Below are positions 7,711-19,436 of a DNA stretch of 64,000 nt, piece by piece. This stretch comes from Nocardioidaceae bacterium. Its GTDB lineage: Bacteria > Actinomycetota > Actinomycetes > Propionibacteriales > Nocardioidaceae. The notes below the pieces were generated by a model that saw only the letters and a list, made by a program, of their open reading frames with translations, was not told where the DNA came from and ran no database searches. A program made the translations under genes and the position numbers. Numbering within the stretch: position 1 is the first letter of the stretch; the number at the start of each line of letters is the position of its first letter. Where the stretch lies: positions 558,001 to 622,000 of the forward strand of contig JAGIBL010000001.1 of NCBI GenBank assembly GCA_017744365.1. Reading direction: 5' to 3'.

Positions 7711-8667
7711 GTGCCCAGCCTGCTCGTCCTTGCCGTCCTCCTGCTGATCGGCGCCGTCGGGCTCGCCTCGCTCCGGCTGTTCGGCGGATCCGGCTCGGGC
7801 AGCGGCGCGGCCAGCGGCTTGCAGGTGCGCGGGCTGGCCAAGCTGGCCGTGGTCCCGGCCCTGCTCGCGGTGCTCTGCGTGGTGCTGTCGATGTTCACCG
7901 TGGTCGGCACCCGCAACGTCGGGGTGGTGACCACCTTCGGCAAGCCGTCCGGCCGCACCCTCGGCAACGGGCTGCACCTCAAGGCGCCGTGGCAGAAGGT
8001 CACCGACATCGACGGCACCATCACCACGCAGAAGTTCATCGGCAAGGGCGACTGCGTGGACGTGCGCATCGGCGACGGCTCGACCGCCTGCGTCTCGGTG
8101 GTGATCCGCTCGCGGATCAACCAGGCCAGCGCCGACGACATCTACGCCGACTACCGCAACAGCGACAAGGACATCAACGACAACGTCAACGACGCCCTGG
8201 TGCGCACCCAGCTGATCTCGGCGATGGGGTCGGTGTTCCGCGAGTTCAACCCGCTGCTCAAGGTCGGCGACGACATCGGCGCGAACACCGCCCCGGACCT
8301 GCAGAGCTTCTCGGACAAGGTCGCCCAGCAGATGAACACGCTGCTCTCGAGCGTCTCCGACGACGGCCGGCCGCAGGTCTCGGTCAAGTCGATCACGATC
8401 TCCTTCATCCGGCTCAGCCCGAGCACGCAGGAGAAGATCAACGACCTGCAGACCGAGGTCGCCAAGACCCGGATCGCCGAGCAGCAGAAGAAGACCGCCG
8501 AGAACGTCGCCGCGGCCAACCGGATCCTGGCCGCCTCGGTCAGCAAGGACCCGAACGTGCTGGTCTCCAAGTGCCTCGACATCGTGGCCACCAAGGAGAA
8601 CCTGCCGGCCGGGTTCAACTGCTGGCCGGGCAGCGGCGGCAGCGTCGTGGTCCCCGGCACCCGCTGA
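7711..8667 (+). CDS. SPFH/Band 7 domain membrane protein
   Basis: A 318-residue protein with two N-terminal hydrophobic segments (PSLLVLAVLLLIGAVGLASL and LAVVPALLAVLCVVLSMFTVV) followed by a Band 7 domain: VGTRNVGVVTTFGKPSGRTLGNGLHLKAPWQ, then VVIRSRINQ and a helical segment rich in Gln/Lys (EVAKTRIAEQQKKTAENVAAANRI). SPFH proteins assemble membrane-associated oligomers (stomatin, prohibitin, HflK/C). The specific role is unknown. The GTG at 7711 is preceded by AGGTGG eight bases upstream and starts right before the first membrane segment; in-frame upstream sequence is low-complexity Gly-Ser and not conserved-looking. Confidence 0.85.
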   Translation: MPSLLVLAVLLLIGAVGLASLRLFGGSGSGSGAASGLQVRGLAKLAVVPALLAVLCVVLSMFTVVGTRNVGVVTTFGKPSGRTLGNGLHLKAPWQKVTDIDGTITTQKFIGKGDCVDVRIGDGSTACVSVVIRSRINQASADDIYADYRNSDKDINDNVNDALVRTQLISAMGSVFREFNPLLKVGDDIGANTAPDLQSFSDKVAQQMNTLLSSVSDDGRPQVSVKSITISFIRLSPSTQEKINDLQTEVAKTRIAEQQKKTAENVAAANRILAASVSKDPNVLVSKCLDIVATKENLPAGFNCWPGSGGSVVVPGTR

Positions 8668-8681
8668 GCCGTTCGCAAGGC

Positions 8682-8719
8682 TTGACAGGGCGCGTGCATG
8701 CAGCGTGCAATATATTGCA
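8682..8719 (+). promoter_or_regulatory. Promoter and palindromic operator of the gntR-acdS operon
   Basis: A consensus -35 TTGACA at 8682-8687 is followed 18 bases later by TGCAAT (8706-8711) as -10. The perfect 14-base palindrome TGCAATATATTGCA at 8706-8719 overlaps that -10 and the start codon. Transcription from this promoter would begin at about 8718-8719, on the ATG itself, giving a leaderless mRNA. A GntR-family dimer binding here would block its own promoter, so autoregulation of gntR-acdS is likely. Confidence 0.65.
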
Positions 8720-9399
8720 TGCCGATCCCGGTGGCCGAGCCGTCCCTCCCGCGGTCCCTCCTGCGCGACGACGTGTACACGCGTCTGCGCGACGCCATCG
8801 TCGACGGGACGCTGGTCCCGGGCGAGCGCCTGCGGGACCAGGAGCTCGCCTCCTGGCTCGGCGTGAGTCGCACGCCGGTCCGGGAGGCGCTGCTGCGGCT
8901 CGGCCAGGCCGGCCTCGTCCAGGCCTCGCCGGGCCGCTCGACGACAGTGGCGACCCTGGATGCCCGGGCGATCCACGACGCGCAGTCGGTGGTGGCGGTG
9001 ATGCACCGGCTCGCCGTCGAGCAGGCGGTGCCGCAGCTGCGCGCCGAGGACCTGGCGGCGATGCGTGCCGCCAACAAGCGGTTCGCCACCGCCCTGCGGC
9101 GCGGCGATGCCGAGGCGGCGATCGCCGCGGACGACGAGTTCCACGCGATCCCCGTCCGCGCGGCCGCGAACACGGCGCTCGAGTCGGTCCTGGAGCAGTA
9201 CACCCCCGTGCTGCGGCGGCTCGAGCGTCTTCGCTTCTCGTCCCTGGCCGGGCGGGACTCGGTGGCGCTGCACAACACGCTCGTCGACCTCTGCGAGGCC
9301 GGCGACACCGAAGGTGCGGCCGCCGTCTCGCACGCCACCTGGGAGACGTTGAAGCCCCTGCTGGCGAGCCTCGCCGAGGCTTCCGAGCAGACGAACTAG
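8719..9399 (+). CDS. GntR family (FCD-type) transcriptional regulator
   Basis: A 226-residue regulator. The N-terminal winged HTH spans about residues 15-75 ([53 protein letters not shown]), the standard GntR signature. The helical C-terminal ligand domain has FCD-type acidic and His residues (ADDEFH near 138, [11 protein letters not shown] near 187). It lies 16 bases upstream of ACC deaminase, so it probably senses ACC or a related amino acid and controls that gene. The ATG at 8719 is preferred over 8698 because 8698 lies between the -35 and -10 elements. Confidence 0.85.
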   Translation: MPIPVAEPSLPRSLLRDDVYTRLRDAIVDGTLVPGERLRDQELASWLGVSRTPVREALLRLGQAGLVQASPGRSTTVATLDARAIHDAQSVVAVMHRLAVEQAVPQLRAEDLAAMRAANKRFATALRRGDAEAAIAADDEFHAIPVRAAANTALESVLEQYTPVLRRLERLRFSSLAGRDSVALHNTLVDLCEAGDTEGAAAVSHATWETLKPLLASLAEASEQTN

Positions 9400-9415
9400 T
9401 TCCGAGGAGAACCCG

Positions 9416-10435
9416 ATGTCGATCCACGATTTCGAGCGCTACCAGCTCACGTTCGGGCCCAGCCCGGTCCATCCCCTCGAGCGCCTGACCCGGCACCTCG
9501 GCGGTGCCCGGGTCTGGGCCAAGCGGGAGGACTGCAACAGCGGTCTCGCCTTCGGTGGCAACAAGGTGCGCAAGCTCGAGTACATCGTTCCCGACGTGCT
9601 CGCCCAGGGCGCGGACACGCTGGTCTCGATCGGCGGCTACCAGTCCAACCACACCCGACAGGTGGCGGCGGTCGCCGCGAAGCTCGGGCTCAAGTGCCGG
9701 CTGGTGCAGGAGAAGTGGGTGGACTGGGACGACCCGGTCAACGACAAGGTCGGCAACATCCTGCTGTCCCGGATCATGGGCGCCGACGTGCGCCTCGACC
9801 CGGCCGGCTTCGACATCGGCATCCGCTCGTCCTGGGAGGACGCGATCGCCGAGATCGAGAAGGAGGGCGGCAAGCCGTACGGCATCCCGGCCGGCGCGTC
9901 CGAGCACCATCTCGGCGGACTCGGCTTCGCCCACTGGGCCTCCGAGGTGGCCGAGCAGGAGCGCGAGCTCGGTGTCTTCTTCGACACCATCGTCGTCTGC
10001 ACCGTGACCGGCTCGACCCACGCCGGCATGATCGCGGGTTTCGCGGCGCTGGAGGACGCCGGCGGCCGGCCGCGCCGGGTGCTCGGCATCGACGCGTCGG
10101 CGACGCTGGCGAAGACCCGCGACCAGGTCGGCCGGATCGCCCGGCACTCCGCCGCCCTCATCGGCCTCGAGCGCGACCTGCGCGACGACGAGGTCAGCGT
10201 TCTCGAGGGCTGGGCCGGCGACCTGTACGGGATCCCGGTGGAGTCGACGATCGAGGCGATCCGGCTGAGCGGCCGTCTCGAGGCGATGATCATCGACCCC
10301 GTCTACGAGGGGAAGTCGATGGCCGGGCTCATCGACCTGGTGACCTCGGGGGAGATCGGACCCGACTCGACGGTCCTGTTCGCCCACCTGGGCGGGCAGC
10401 CGGCGCTCAACGCCTACAGCGCCGTCTTCGACTGA
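9416..10435 (+). CDS. acdS: 1-aminocyclopropane-1-carboxylate deaminase
   Basis: A 339-residue PLP enzyme converting ACC to 2-oxobutyrate and ammonia, which lowers plant ethylene when bacteria live on roots. It shows the PLP-Lys motif [10 protein letters not shown] near residue 50 and [18 protein letters not shown] near 77. The Glu in VYEGKSM (about 298) and the Leu in HLGGQPAL near 325 separate true ACC deaminases from D-cysteine desulfhydrase relatives. Length matches the family (338). AGGAG lies before the ATG. It forms an operon with the upstream GntR gene; GntR linkage of acdS is reported in other actinobacteria. Confidence 0.93.
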   Translation: MSIHDFERYQLTFGPSPVHPLERLTRHLGGARVWAKREDCNSGLAFGGNKVRKLEYIVPDVLAQGADTLVSIGGYQSNHTRQVAAVAAKLGLKCRLVQEKWVDWDDPVNDKVGNILLSRIMGADVRLDPAGFDIGIRSSWEDAIAEIEKEGGKPYGIPAGASEHHLGGLGFAHWASEVAEQERELGVFFDTIVVCTVTGSTHAGMIAGFAALEDAGGRPRRVLGIDASATLAKTRDQVGRIARHSAALIGLERDLRDDEVSVLEGWAGDLYGIPVESTIEAIRLSGRLEAMIIDPVYEGKSMAGLIDLVTSGEIGPDSTVLFAHLGGQPALNAYSAVFD

Positions 10436-10501
10436 CCCGTCTCGGACGGCGCCGCGGATCTCGCTGGCTCGCCCGTGCCGGGCTGGGGCAGGATGACCGG
10501 C

Positions 10502-11071
10502 ATGAGCCTGACGATCAACATCACCGGCGACCCGGCGGCCGACAAGGTGCTGAGCGAGGACCCGTTCGCCCTGCTCACCGGGATGCTGCTGGATCAGCAG
10601 TTCCCCATGGAGTCCGCGTTCCTGGGCCCGGCCAAGATCCTCGACCGGTTCGGGACGCTGGACCCGGCCAAGATCGCCGAGGCCGACCCCGAGGCGTTCG
10701 CGGCGATGTGCGCGACGCCGCCGGCGGTGCACCGGTTCCCGGGCTCGATGGCCACCCGCATCCAGGCGGTGGCCCGCGAGGTGGCCGACACCTACGACGG
10801 CGACGCCGCCCGGATCTGGACCGAGGCGAGCAGCGGTGCCGACCTGGTCAAGCGGATGATGGCGCTGCCCGGCTTCGGCAAGCAGAAGGCCCAGATCTTC
10901 ACCGCGCTGGTCGCCAAGCAGCTGGGCGTGACGCCGGCCGGCTGGGAGAAGGCGGTCGGCGACTACGCGCTGGACGGGTACCGCTCGGTGGCCGATGTGG
11001 TCGACCCGGCGTCGCTGCAGAAGGTGCGTGCCTACAAGAAGGAGAAGAAGGCCGCCGCCAAGGCGGGCTGA
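10502..11071 (+). CDS. HhH-GPD-type base excision DNA repair protein
   Basis: A 189-residue small glycosylase-like protein. It has LLDQQFPMESAFLGPAKIL near residue 23 and the helix-hairpin-helix segment MALPGFGKQKAQIFTALVAKQLGV near 120, and ends in a Lys/Ala-rich tail (KKEKKAAAKAG). The family is thought to remove damaged bases, but no substrate is established and the catalytic Asp is not clearly identifiable. The ATG at 10502 has GGGGCAGGA upstream at proper distance; the ATG at 10493 would have no spacing. It lies just upstream of the primary sigma factor gene. Confidence 0.8.
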   Translation: MSLTINITGDPAADKVLSEDPFALLTGMLLDQQFPMESAFLGPAKILDRFGTLDPAKIAEADPEAFAAMCATPPAVHRFPGSMATRIQAVAREVADTYDGDAARIWTEASSGADLVKRMMALPGFGKQKAQIFTALVAKQLGVTPAGWEKAVGDYALDGYRSVADVVDPASLQKVRAYKKEKKAAAKAG

Positions 11072-11194
11072 TTCTCAGCCCCGGCGTGGGTTTTGTTCAT
11101 CGTCGTGTCAGAATGGCTCTCGCGGCTGTTGACAGGTACGGGCCTTGCCGCGCCCGAGAAGCACCACATCTTGTACTGACCGAGAGGGAACTCG

Positions 11195-12449
<1,255 letters not shown>

Positions 12450-12460
<11 letters not shown>

Positions 12461-12542
12461 GCGAGCGTCCGACTCGAGCTTGCTCGTAGTCGGACCGAGC
12501 GAGGGAAGGTGGGAGGGCGAAGCCCGATCACCTGGACTGAGC
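12450..12542. repeat. 13-base direct repeat at the sigA 3' end
   Basis: ACCTGGACTGAGC occurs at 12450-12462, covering the last codons and stop of sigA, and again at 12530-12542, covering the end of the convergent MFS gene. The copies are exactly 80 bases apart. This may be the scar of a short duplication. Confidence 0.5.
12469..12493. terminator. Hairpin after sigA
   Basis: CCGACT-CGAGC at 12469-12479 pairs with GCTCG-(T)-AGTCGG at 12482-12493 around a TT loop. There is no T-run, but the position nine bases after the sigA stop and between convergent genes suggests a transcription end signal for sigA. Confidence 0.5.
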
Positions 12543-13760
12543 CCCGCTCGTCAACGTCAAGCCGGCGTCCGCCTGCGTGGTGGGCGCCGGCTTCGTCGTA
12601 CGGCGGCGCAGCGACTGCACCAGCAGCCCGGCGACCGCCATGGCCAGGCCGAGGAACCCGGCCAGCTCGAAGCCGCCCTGCCAGCCACCGTGGTCGATGG
12701 CCCAGCCGACCACCGGTGCGCCGGCGGCGCCGCCGAGGGTCAGCGCGGAGCCGTGCCAGCCCATCGCCTCACCGCGCACGGAGGCCGGCACCGCCCGCGA
12801 CAGGTCGTCGATGGTGGCGGTGATCGTCGGCGCGCAGAACAGGCCCGAGACGAACAGCAGCACGGTGAAGGTGGCACGGTCGTCGGTCACCGCGACCAGC
12901 GCGGTCGAGGCGGCGAGCAGGACCAGCAGCACCCCCGCCGGCGGGTGCCGGTGCAGGGCGCCGTACACGATGCCGCCCACCGCCGAGCCGAAGCCCCACA
13001 GCGCCAGCACCCAGCCGATCGAGCTGGGGTGGCCCATGTCGCGCATCGCCGCGATGATGCCGAGGTCCTCGCCGGTGAGGATCAGCACCGCGGTCGCCGA
13101 GACCGCCAGGATCGCGACGACGCTGGGGGAGAGCCAGTCGCGCACCCGCGGTTTCGCGCTGCCCTCGGCGGCGGTGGGGTCCACGCCCATCGACGGGTTC
13201 TGCCACCACAGCAGCAGGCCGCCGGCGACGGTGACCAGCTGGAAGCCGAGCAGGGTGTACGTCGTGGGCAGCGAGACCGCGGCCAGCACGCCGAGCACCG
13301 GGCCGATCATGAACGAGACCTCGGTGACCACCGAGTCGACCGAGAGCGCGGCGGTGCGCTGGCTCTCCGGCACCGCGCCGATGAGCACCTGCCGGACGAT
13401 CGAGAAGATCGGCATCATGAACACCCCGGCGACGCCGACCAGCACCAGCAGCGGCCAGTAGCCGAGCCAGGGGGCGATGCTCCAGCAGGCGGTGAGCACC
13501 ACCAGCGAAGGGACCAGGGCGGCACGCAGGCCGACCCGGTCCAGCCGCCGGCCGCGCCACGGGCCGCTGACCGCGAGGGCCAGCGAGTACACCATCTCGA
13601 CCGCGCCGGCCGCGGTGTAGGAGCGATCCAGGTGGGTCACCACGTGCAGGGTGAGCACGATCGCGGCCGCCCAGATCGGGATCCGGACCACCAGCCCGAG
13701 CACCAGGATCCGACGTACGAGCCGGTTGCGGAACAGGTCCGCGTACGTCGTGAAGCGCAT
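12528..13760 (-). CDS. MFS transporter
   Basis: A 410-residue membrane protein with about 12 hydrophobic segments, beginning MRFTTYADLFRNRLVRRILVLGLVVRIPIW. MFS features include the conserved basic cytoplasmic loop GPWRGRRLDRVGLRAALVP between TM2 and TM3, and repeated GAAGAPVVGWAIDHGG-type turns. The substrate cannot be read from the sequence; the closest style is the drug or metabolite exporter group found next to hrdB in other actinobacteria. The ATG at 13760 is used because it matches the typical N-terminus; a TTG at 13829 would add 23 residues. Confidence 0.82.
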   Translation of the reverse strand: MRFTTYADLFRNRLVRRILVLGLVVRIPIWAAAIVLTLHVVTHLDRSYTAAGAVEMVYSLALAVSGPWRGRRLDRVGLRAALVPSLVVLTACWSIAPWLGYWPLLVLVGVAGVFMMPIFSIVRQVLIGAVPESQRTAALSVDSVVTEVSFMIGPVLGVLAAVSLPTTYTLLGFQLVTVAGGLLLWWQNPSMGVDPTAAEGSAKPRVRDWLSPSVVAILAVSATAVLILTGEDLGIIAAMRDMGHPSSIGWVLALWGFGSAVGGIVYGALHRHPPAGVLLVLLAASTALVAVTDDRATFTVLLFVSGLFCAPTITATIDDLSRAVPASVRGEAMGWHGSALTLGGAAGAPVVGWAIDHGGWQGGFELAGFLGLAMAVAGLLVQSLRRRTTKPAPTTQADAGLTLTSGAQSR

Positions 13761-13987
13761 CGGGAAAACCAATCGGGGAGCCGGAACGAGCCGGTACTGA
13801 TTTTCCGGTACGAGGGGTTGTCCAGACAATTTGTTTCGGCCGCGTTCACCGCGTAGCCAAGTGGGCGTCCGCGCGTTCTCCTGGATAGAGCACCTGACTC
13901 CCCAAAGGCAGGTGTGCCGGCGCCGGGTCTCGCGAGAGCGGCCGGCGTCTCCCGGGCTGAACTCCCAGACGGTCCGGGAACCGCGGC

Positions 13988-14011
13988 GGTGGGGACCGCG
14001 AGGTCCCCACC
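13988..14011 (-). terminator. Hairpin terminator after DUF2231
   Basis: GGTGGGGACC (13988-13997) and GGTCCCCACC (14002-14011) form a perfect 10-base stem with a GCGA loop, 17 bases beyond the stop of the echA-fadD-DUF2231 operon on the minus strand. GC-rich hairpins without a T-run are common terminators in actinobacteria. Confidence 0.7.
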
Positions 14012-14027
14012 GCTGTCGGCTACTCGG

Positions 14028-14486
14028 CTACCGGGACGAGATCGTCTGGTCGGTCTTGCCGTCCCAGACCGCGTGCGAGCCGGCCTCGCCGACCCGGTAC
14101 ACCTGCACCCCGGTCGCGACCGCGGCCACCACCGCCAGGCCCGCCACCACGTTCACCGCGGCCGTTGCCGAGGGGCGCCTGTCCAGCACCACGAGCACGA
14201 CCACCAGCACGAGCATCGGCAGCGCGAACCAGATCAGCTGCTGGCCGAGCTGCTTGTGGTGCTCCGGCGTGCCGACGTGGGTGGCCAGCTTGAGCCCGCT
14301 CTGGGTGGCGACCGGGACCAGCGCGGTGGCGACCACCGTGATCGAGGCCACGAGCAGCCCGTAGGAACGCCGCCACGCCGGCCTGGCGGCGATCGCCAGG
14401 GTGCCGAGCACGGCCAGCGGCAGCAGCACCACCACGCCGTGGACCACCAGGGCGTGCACCGGCAGTCCGTTGATGGTGTCGAACAT
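14028..14486 (-). CDS. DUF2231 family membrane protein
   Basis: A 152-residue integral membrane protein with four predicted hydrophobic segments. The DUF2231 signature N-terminus is INGLPVHALVVHGVVVLLPLAVLG, with two His residues in or near the first helix that could bind metal or heme (inference). The C-terminus is VYRVGEAGSHAVWDGKTDQ. The function is unknown; an electron-transport or heme-related role has been suggested for the family. GGAGG lies five bases before the ATG at 14486. It follows fadD by 14 bases and is the last gene of a three-gene operon. Confidence 0.82.
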   Translation of the reverse strand: MFDTINGLPVHALVVHGVVVLLPLAVLGTLAIAARPAWRRSYGLLVASITVVATALVPVATQSGLKLATHVGTPEHHKQLGQQLIWFALPMLVLVVVLVVLDRRPSATAAVNVVAGLAVVAAVATGVQVYRVGEAGSHAVWDGKTDQTISSR

Positions 14487-14500
14487 GGGACCTCCTCGGT

Positions 14501-16144
<1,644 letters not shown>

Positions 16145-16151
16145 CCCCGCC

Positions 16152-16937
16152 TCACCACCCGGCGGGCAGGGTGGTGAAGTCCGGCTCGCGGCCCTCCGCG
16201 AACGCGGTCAGCGCCTCCAGGTTGGCCGGGCCGCCCATGAGCTCGGCGAACGCGGCGTTCTCGCGCGCCCGGGCGGCGGCGATCTCGGCGCGCACCGGTT
16301 CGACCATGGTCCGCTTGACCGCCTTGAGGCTGGAGATCGGCCGGGCGGCCAGCACCTCCGCGTGCCGGCGCGCGGTCGGCAGCAGGTCGTCGGGCTCGCA
16401 CAGCTTCCAGACCAGGCCCATCTCGTGCGCCTCGGTGGCGCTGACCCACTCGGCGGAGAGCAGCATCCAGGCGGCGTTCTGGCGGCCGAGCAGCTGCGGG
16501 AAAAGGTACGACGACGCCGCCTCCGGAGCCACGCCGAGGCTCGTGAACGGGCACTTGAGCTTGGCTGTGGTGGACATGAAGGCGAGGTCCGCGAAGCCGA
16601 GCACGGTCGCCCCGATGCCGAGCCCGAGCCCGTTGACCGCGCAGACCAGCGGCTTGTCGAAGGCGACCAGGGCGTCGAGCAGGCCCAGGAAGCCGTGCTT
16701 GCCGCGCTGGAAGGCCGGGTCGGTGGCGAGCTGGTGCATCTCCAGCAGGTCGGTGCCCGCGCTGAAGGCCCGGCCGGCACCGGTGAGCAGGACGACCGCG
16801 ACCGCGTCGTCGGCGGAGGCCTCCAGCAGCGCCTCCGCGGTGGCGTCGTACAGGGCCTCGTTGAAGGCGTTGAGAGCGTCGGGCCGGTTCAGCGTCAGGA
16901 TGCGCACCCGGTTCTCGTCGTGCACCAGCAGGGTCAT
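16152..16937 (-). CDS. Enoyl-CoA hydratase/isomerase family protein
   Basis: A 261-residue crotonase. The oxyanion-hole segments are GAGRAFSAGTDLLEM (about residues 53-67) and AVNGLGLGIGATVLGFADLAFM (about 99-120). One putative catalytic Glu is in FTSLGVAPEAASSYLFPQLLG near 138, a layout typical of delta3-delta2-enoyl-CoA isomerases and related hydratases. It is the first gene of the echA-fadD-DUF2231 operon, seven bases before fadD, and so probably acts in the same beta-oxidation branch. A KstR-like operator lies 11 bases upstream of its start. Confidence 0.87.
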   Translation of the reverse strand: MTLLVHDENRVRILTLNRPDALNAFNEALYDATAEALLEASADDAVAVVLLTGAGRAFSAGTDLLEMHQLATDPAFQRGKHGFLGLLDALVAFDKPLVCAVNGLGLGIGATVLGFADLAFMSTTAKLKCPFTSLGVAPEAASSYLFPQLLGRQNAAWMLLSAEWVSATEAHEMGLVWKLCEPDDLLPTARRHAEVLAARPISSLKAVKRTMVEPVRAEIAAARARENAAFAELMGGPANLEALTAFAEGREPDFTTLPAGW

Positions 16938-16947
16938 GCGCCGACTC

Positions 16948-16961
16948 TAGAACATGTTCCA
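16948..16961 (-). promoter_or_regulatory. KstR-type operator upstream of the echA-fadD operon
   Basis: TAGAACATGTTCCA at 16948-16961 matches every fixed position of the published KstR palindrome TNNAACNNGTTNNA. A second imperfect palindrome, GTTCTGGGAAC, abuts it at 16962-16972. KstR is a TetR repressor of cholesterol catabolism that is released by sterol-CoA intermediates. Placement between the start codon and the promoter area fits repression of echA-fadD-DUF2231. No kstR gene is in this window. Confidence 0.65.
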
Positions 16962-17166
16962 GTTCTGGGAACGGTCCGTCCTGGCTAGACCGGGCCATTG
17001 CCGTCCGGGAGTTCCGGGGTTCTGATGGAGACCTGATGACGGGGGACTCGGCAGAGGGAGCCGAGAACGTCAACCGCCACCGGGCCGCGCGCTCGGGTGG
17101 CCGACTCGGAGACCAGCGGCTGTGACGAGTGCGCCCGCACTCGCCGACAACGCGAGGGAACTTCCG

Positions 17167-19098
17167 ATGTTGGCTCTTTCAAACACACCACGCATGCAGA
17201 AGTCATGCCGCCGCGGCGTCGTACGTCGTCGGATCGGCATTGCCGCCGCTCTCGTGCTCGGGCTGGCCACCGCTCTGGTGCCAGCCGGACCCGCACTGGC
17301 CGCGGACGGCCCGTTCACCATCGACGGCACCGTGCCGGACACGTCTCCGGCGCCGGCCGAGCTGCCGGACCCGTTCGGCAACGTCAAGGAGCTCGGGCCC
17401 AAGAACGCGAGCACGACCAAGATCGGCGTGATCCACAGCGCCGCGGTGCCGATGCTCGACCTCACCAACCCGAACGCCCAGGTCGACCTGCGCCGGGCCT
17501 GGCTCGCGACCGCACGCGACTCCGGCACCCAGCACGACTGGCTCTACTTCGCCTGGGAGCGGGACAAGAACACCGGCAGCGGCTTCATCGCCTACGAGTT
17601 CATGCAGGACCCGGCCCCCGCGGCGTGCGACTACGCCAGCGCGACCGACGCGCAGCTGATCGCGAGCTGCAACCCGTGGGCCAACCGGCGTGCCGGCGAC
17701 TTCATGATCCTGTGGGACCAGCAGGGCAACAGCCTCGACCTGTTCCTGCGCACCTGGACCGGGACGGCTCCGAACCTGACCCTGGGCGCGCCGGTGCAGC
17801 TCAACGCCTCGGTCTCGCAGGCGGCGTACAGCGCGGACGGCTTCCGGGGTGAGGCTGCCGTCGACCTGACGGCGACCATCTTCGGGGGCAGCACCGCCTG
17901 CCGCTCGTTCGCGAACACGATCCCGAGCACGGTGACCGGCAACTCCGACACCGCCGACTACAAGGACACGATCCTGCAGCAGGCACCGCCGATCACCAAC
18001 TGCACCTCGACCACGGTGACCACGCCGAAGACCGGCGCGGGCGCGAACGTCCCCGGGACCGGGCTCTCGATCGGCACCGGCGTGGTGGCGGTCAAGGACC
18101 AGGCCGTCGTCAGCCTGACCGGTGGCACCGCCACCCCGGCCGGCTCGGTGGCGTTCTTCCTGTGCAAGGTGGACGCGCCGGGAACCTGCTCCTCGGGAGG
18201 CACCTCGGTCGGCTCGGTCAGCCTGTCCGGCGCCAGCTACCCCGCGACGGTCACCTCCGCCACGGCGTACGTGACCTCGGCAGGGCGCTACTGCTGGCGG
18301 GGCGTGTTCAGCGGCGACAGCGCCAACGGCATCCCCGGCTCGAGCGACTCGAACACGGGCGAGTGCTTCCTGGTGAACGCGGTCACGCCGACGCTGAGCA
18401 CCTCGGCCGGTGCCGACAAGCTGCTCGGGCAGGCCGTCACCGACTCCGCGACGCTCTCCGGTACGGCGACCCAGCCGGCCAACCCGGTCATCAACCTGAC
18501 CGGCACCGGAGGGGCTCCGGCGGGCGGCACGATCACGTTCAAGCTGTACGGGCCGAGTGACTCCGGCTGTGGCTCGCTGGTCTACACCTCACCGGCGGTG
18601 ACGGTCTCCGGCGACAACACCTACGACAGCCCGGCGCCGCAGTTCGTCCCGGCCGCGACCGGCAACTACCACTGGGTGGCGGTCTACAGCGGGTCCTCGC
18701 CGAACACCAACGGCACCGACCACAACACCGCCTGCGACGACACCGGCGAGGACGTGACCGTGTCGAGCGTGCCGTCGACGATGACGACCGCGCAGCGGTG
18801 GGTGCCCAACGACTCGGCGACGATCTCGGCCTCGGCCGGTGGCGCCCTGTCCGGGACGGCGTCCTTCACGCTCTACCCGACCAGCGACTGCACCGGGACA
18901 CCGGTGCTCCCGACCGAGACCCGGCCTGTCTCCGGGGCGTCGCCGCAGACGGTGAGCACCACCAACACCACCGCGATCACGGCCTCCGGGTCGTTCTCGT
19001 GGTCGGTCGGCTACGACAGCGACAACCCGGCGCAGGACGACATCCCGGCCGGCTGCCACGAGACCTCGTCGCTGACCATCGACAACAACGTCCCGTGA
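17167..19098 (+). CDS. Secreted Ig-like repeat protein (paralogue 1)
   Basis: A 643-residue exported protein. A signal peptide (basic RRGVVRRR, then IGIAAALVLGLATALVPAG, cut after ALA) is followed by an N-terminal domain with DWLYFAWERDKNTGSGFIAYEFMQ, and then by three Ig-like or bacterial beta-sandwich repeats. Each repeat has a Cys pair and turns such as GRYCWRGVFSGD and GNYHWVAVYSGSSPNTNGTDHNTACDD. It ends without a membrane anchor or sortase motif. The function is unknown; surface adhesion or matrix is an inference. The ATG at 17167 has GAGGGA upstream; a GTG at 17122 is less likely. It is a tandem duplicate of the next gene. Confidence 0.8.
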   Translation: MLALSNTPRMQKSCRRGVVRRRIGIAAALVLGLATALVPAGPALAADGPFTIDGTVPDTSPAPAELPDPFGNVKELGPKNASTTKIGVIHSAAVPMLDLTNPNAQVDLRRAWLATARDSGTQHDWLYFAWERDKNTGSGFIAYEFMQDPAPAACDYASATDAQLIASCNPWANRRAGDFMILWDQQGNSLDLFLRTWTGTAPNLTLGAPVQLNASVSQAAYSADGFRGEAAVDLTATIFGGSTACRSFANTIPSTVTGNSDTADYKDTILQQAPPITNCTSTTVTTPKTGAGANVPGTGLSIGTGVVAVKDQAVVSLTGGTATPAGSVAFFLCKVDAPGTCSSGGTSVGSVSLSGASYPATVTSATAYVTSAGRYCWRGVFSGDSANGIPGSSDSNTGECFLVNAVTPTLSTSAGADKLLGQAVTDSATLSGTATQPANPVINLTGTGGAPAGGTITFKLYGPSDSGCGSLVYTSPAVTVSGDNTYDSPAPQFVPAATGNYHWVAVYSGSSPNTNGTDHNTACDDTGEDVTVSSVPSTMTTAQRWVPNDSATISASAGGALSGTASFTLYPTSDCTGTPVLPTETRPVSGASPQTVSTTNTTAITASGSFSWSVGYDSDNPAQDDIPAGCHETSSLTIDNNVP

Positions 19099-19436
19099 GG
19101 TAGGGGGACGCCCGCCCGGGAGGTGCCCCCTCCTGGGCGGGCCTTTCTCCGGCTCCTTTCTCCGCGTTCATCACGGAGTGCCGGGTTTGTCATGGCCCGA
19201 TCGCACCAGCCCGTCGGGGTGGGGTGCGCTGGCCGATCGGGGCGGGCCCGATGGTGCCATTGCCCTAGGCGCGTGCGCTGACGTGTGCTGGGGGCCTGGC
19301 AGGCCGGGTCGGTCTCGGGCGTGGGGGACACCTGCCGACCGCACTCTCGGGGTGACGGCATCGGGGCGTGGCGCGGGTGAGACCGACGGGCGCGTGGGGC
19401 GTCCGTCCGACGCACGATGTTGGGGGCCACACGCAC
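19099..19436. other. 338-base intergenic region between the Ig-like paralogues
   Basis: Apart from the terminator at 19110-19147, no gene is seen here. The rest is GC-rich sequence with several GGGGTG and CGGGG runs that probably carries the promoter of the second paralogue. The 9-base word GCCATTGCC occurs here at about 19256 and also about 175 bases upstream of the first paralogue, a possible remnant of a duplicated promoter region. Confidence 0.4.
19110..19147 (+). terminator. Intrinsic terminator after Ig-like paralogue 1
   Basis: GCCCGCCC-GGGAGG (19110-19123) pairs with CCTCC-T-GGGCGGGC (19129-19142), with a short T-rich tail CTTTCT after it. It starts 11 bases past the stop codon. Confidence 0.75.

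Noticed and set aside
8698-8718. ATG 8698 as the gntR start
   Set aside because: It lies between the -35 and -10 elements, upstream of the predicted transcription start.
13883-13916. tRNA-like segment GGATAGAGCACCTGACT with CAGGTG
   Set aside because: The anticodon loop would be too long and no matching T-arm or acceptor stem is present; at most a degraded tRNA relic.
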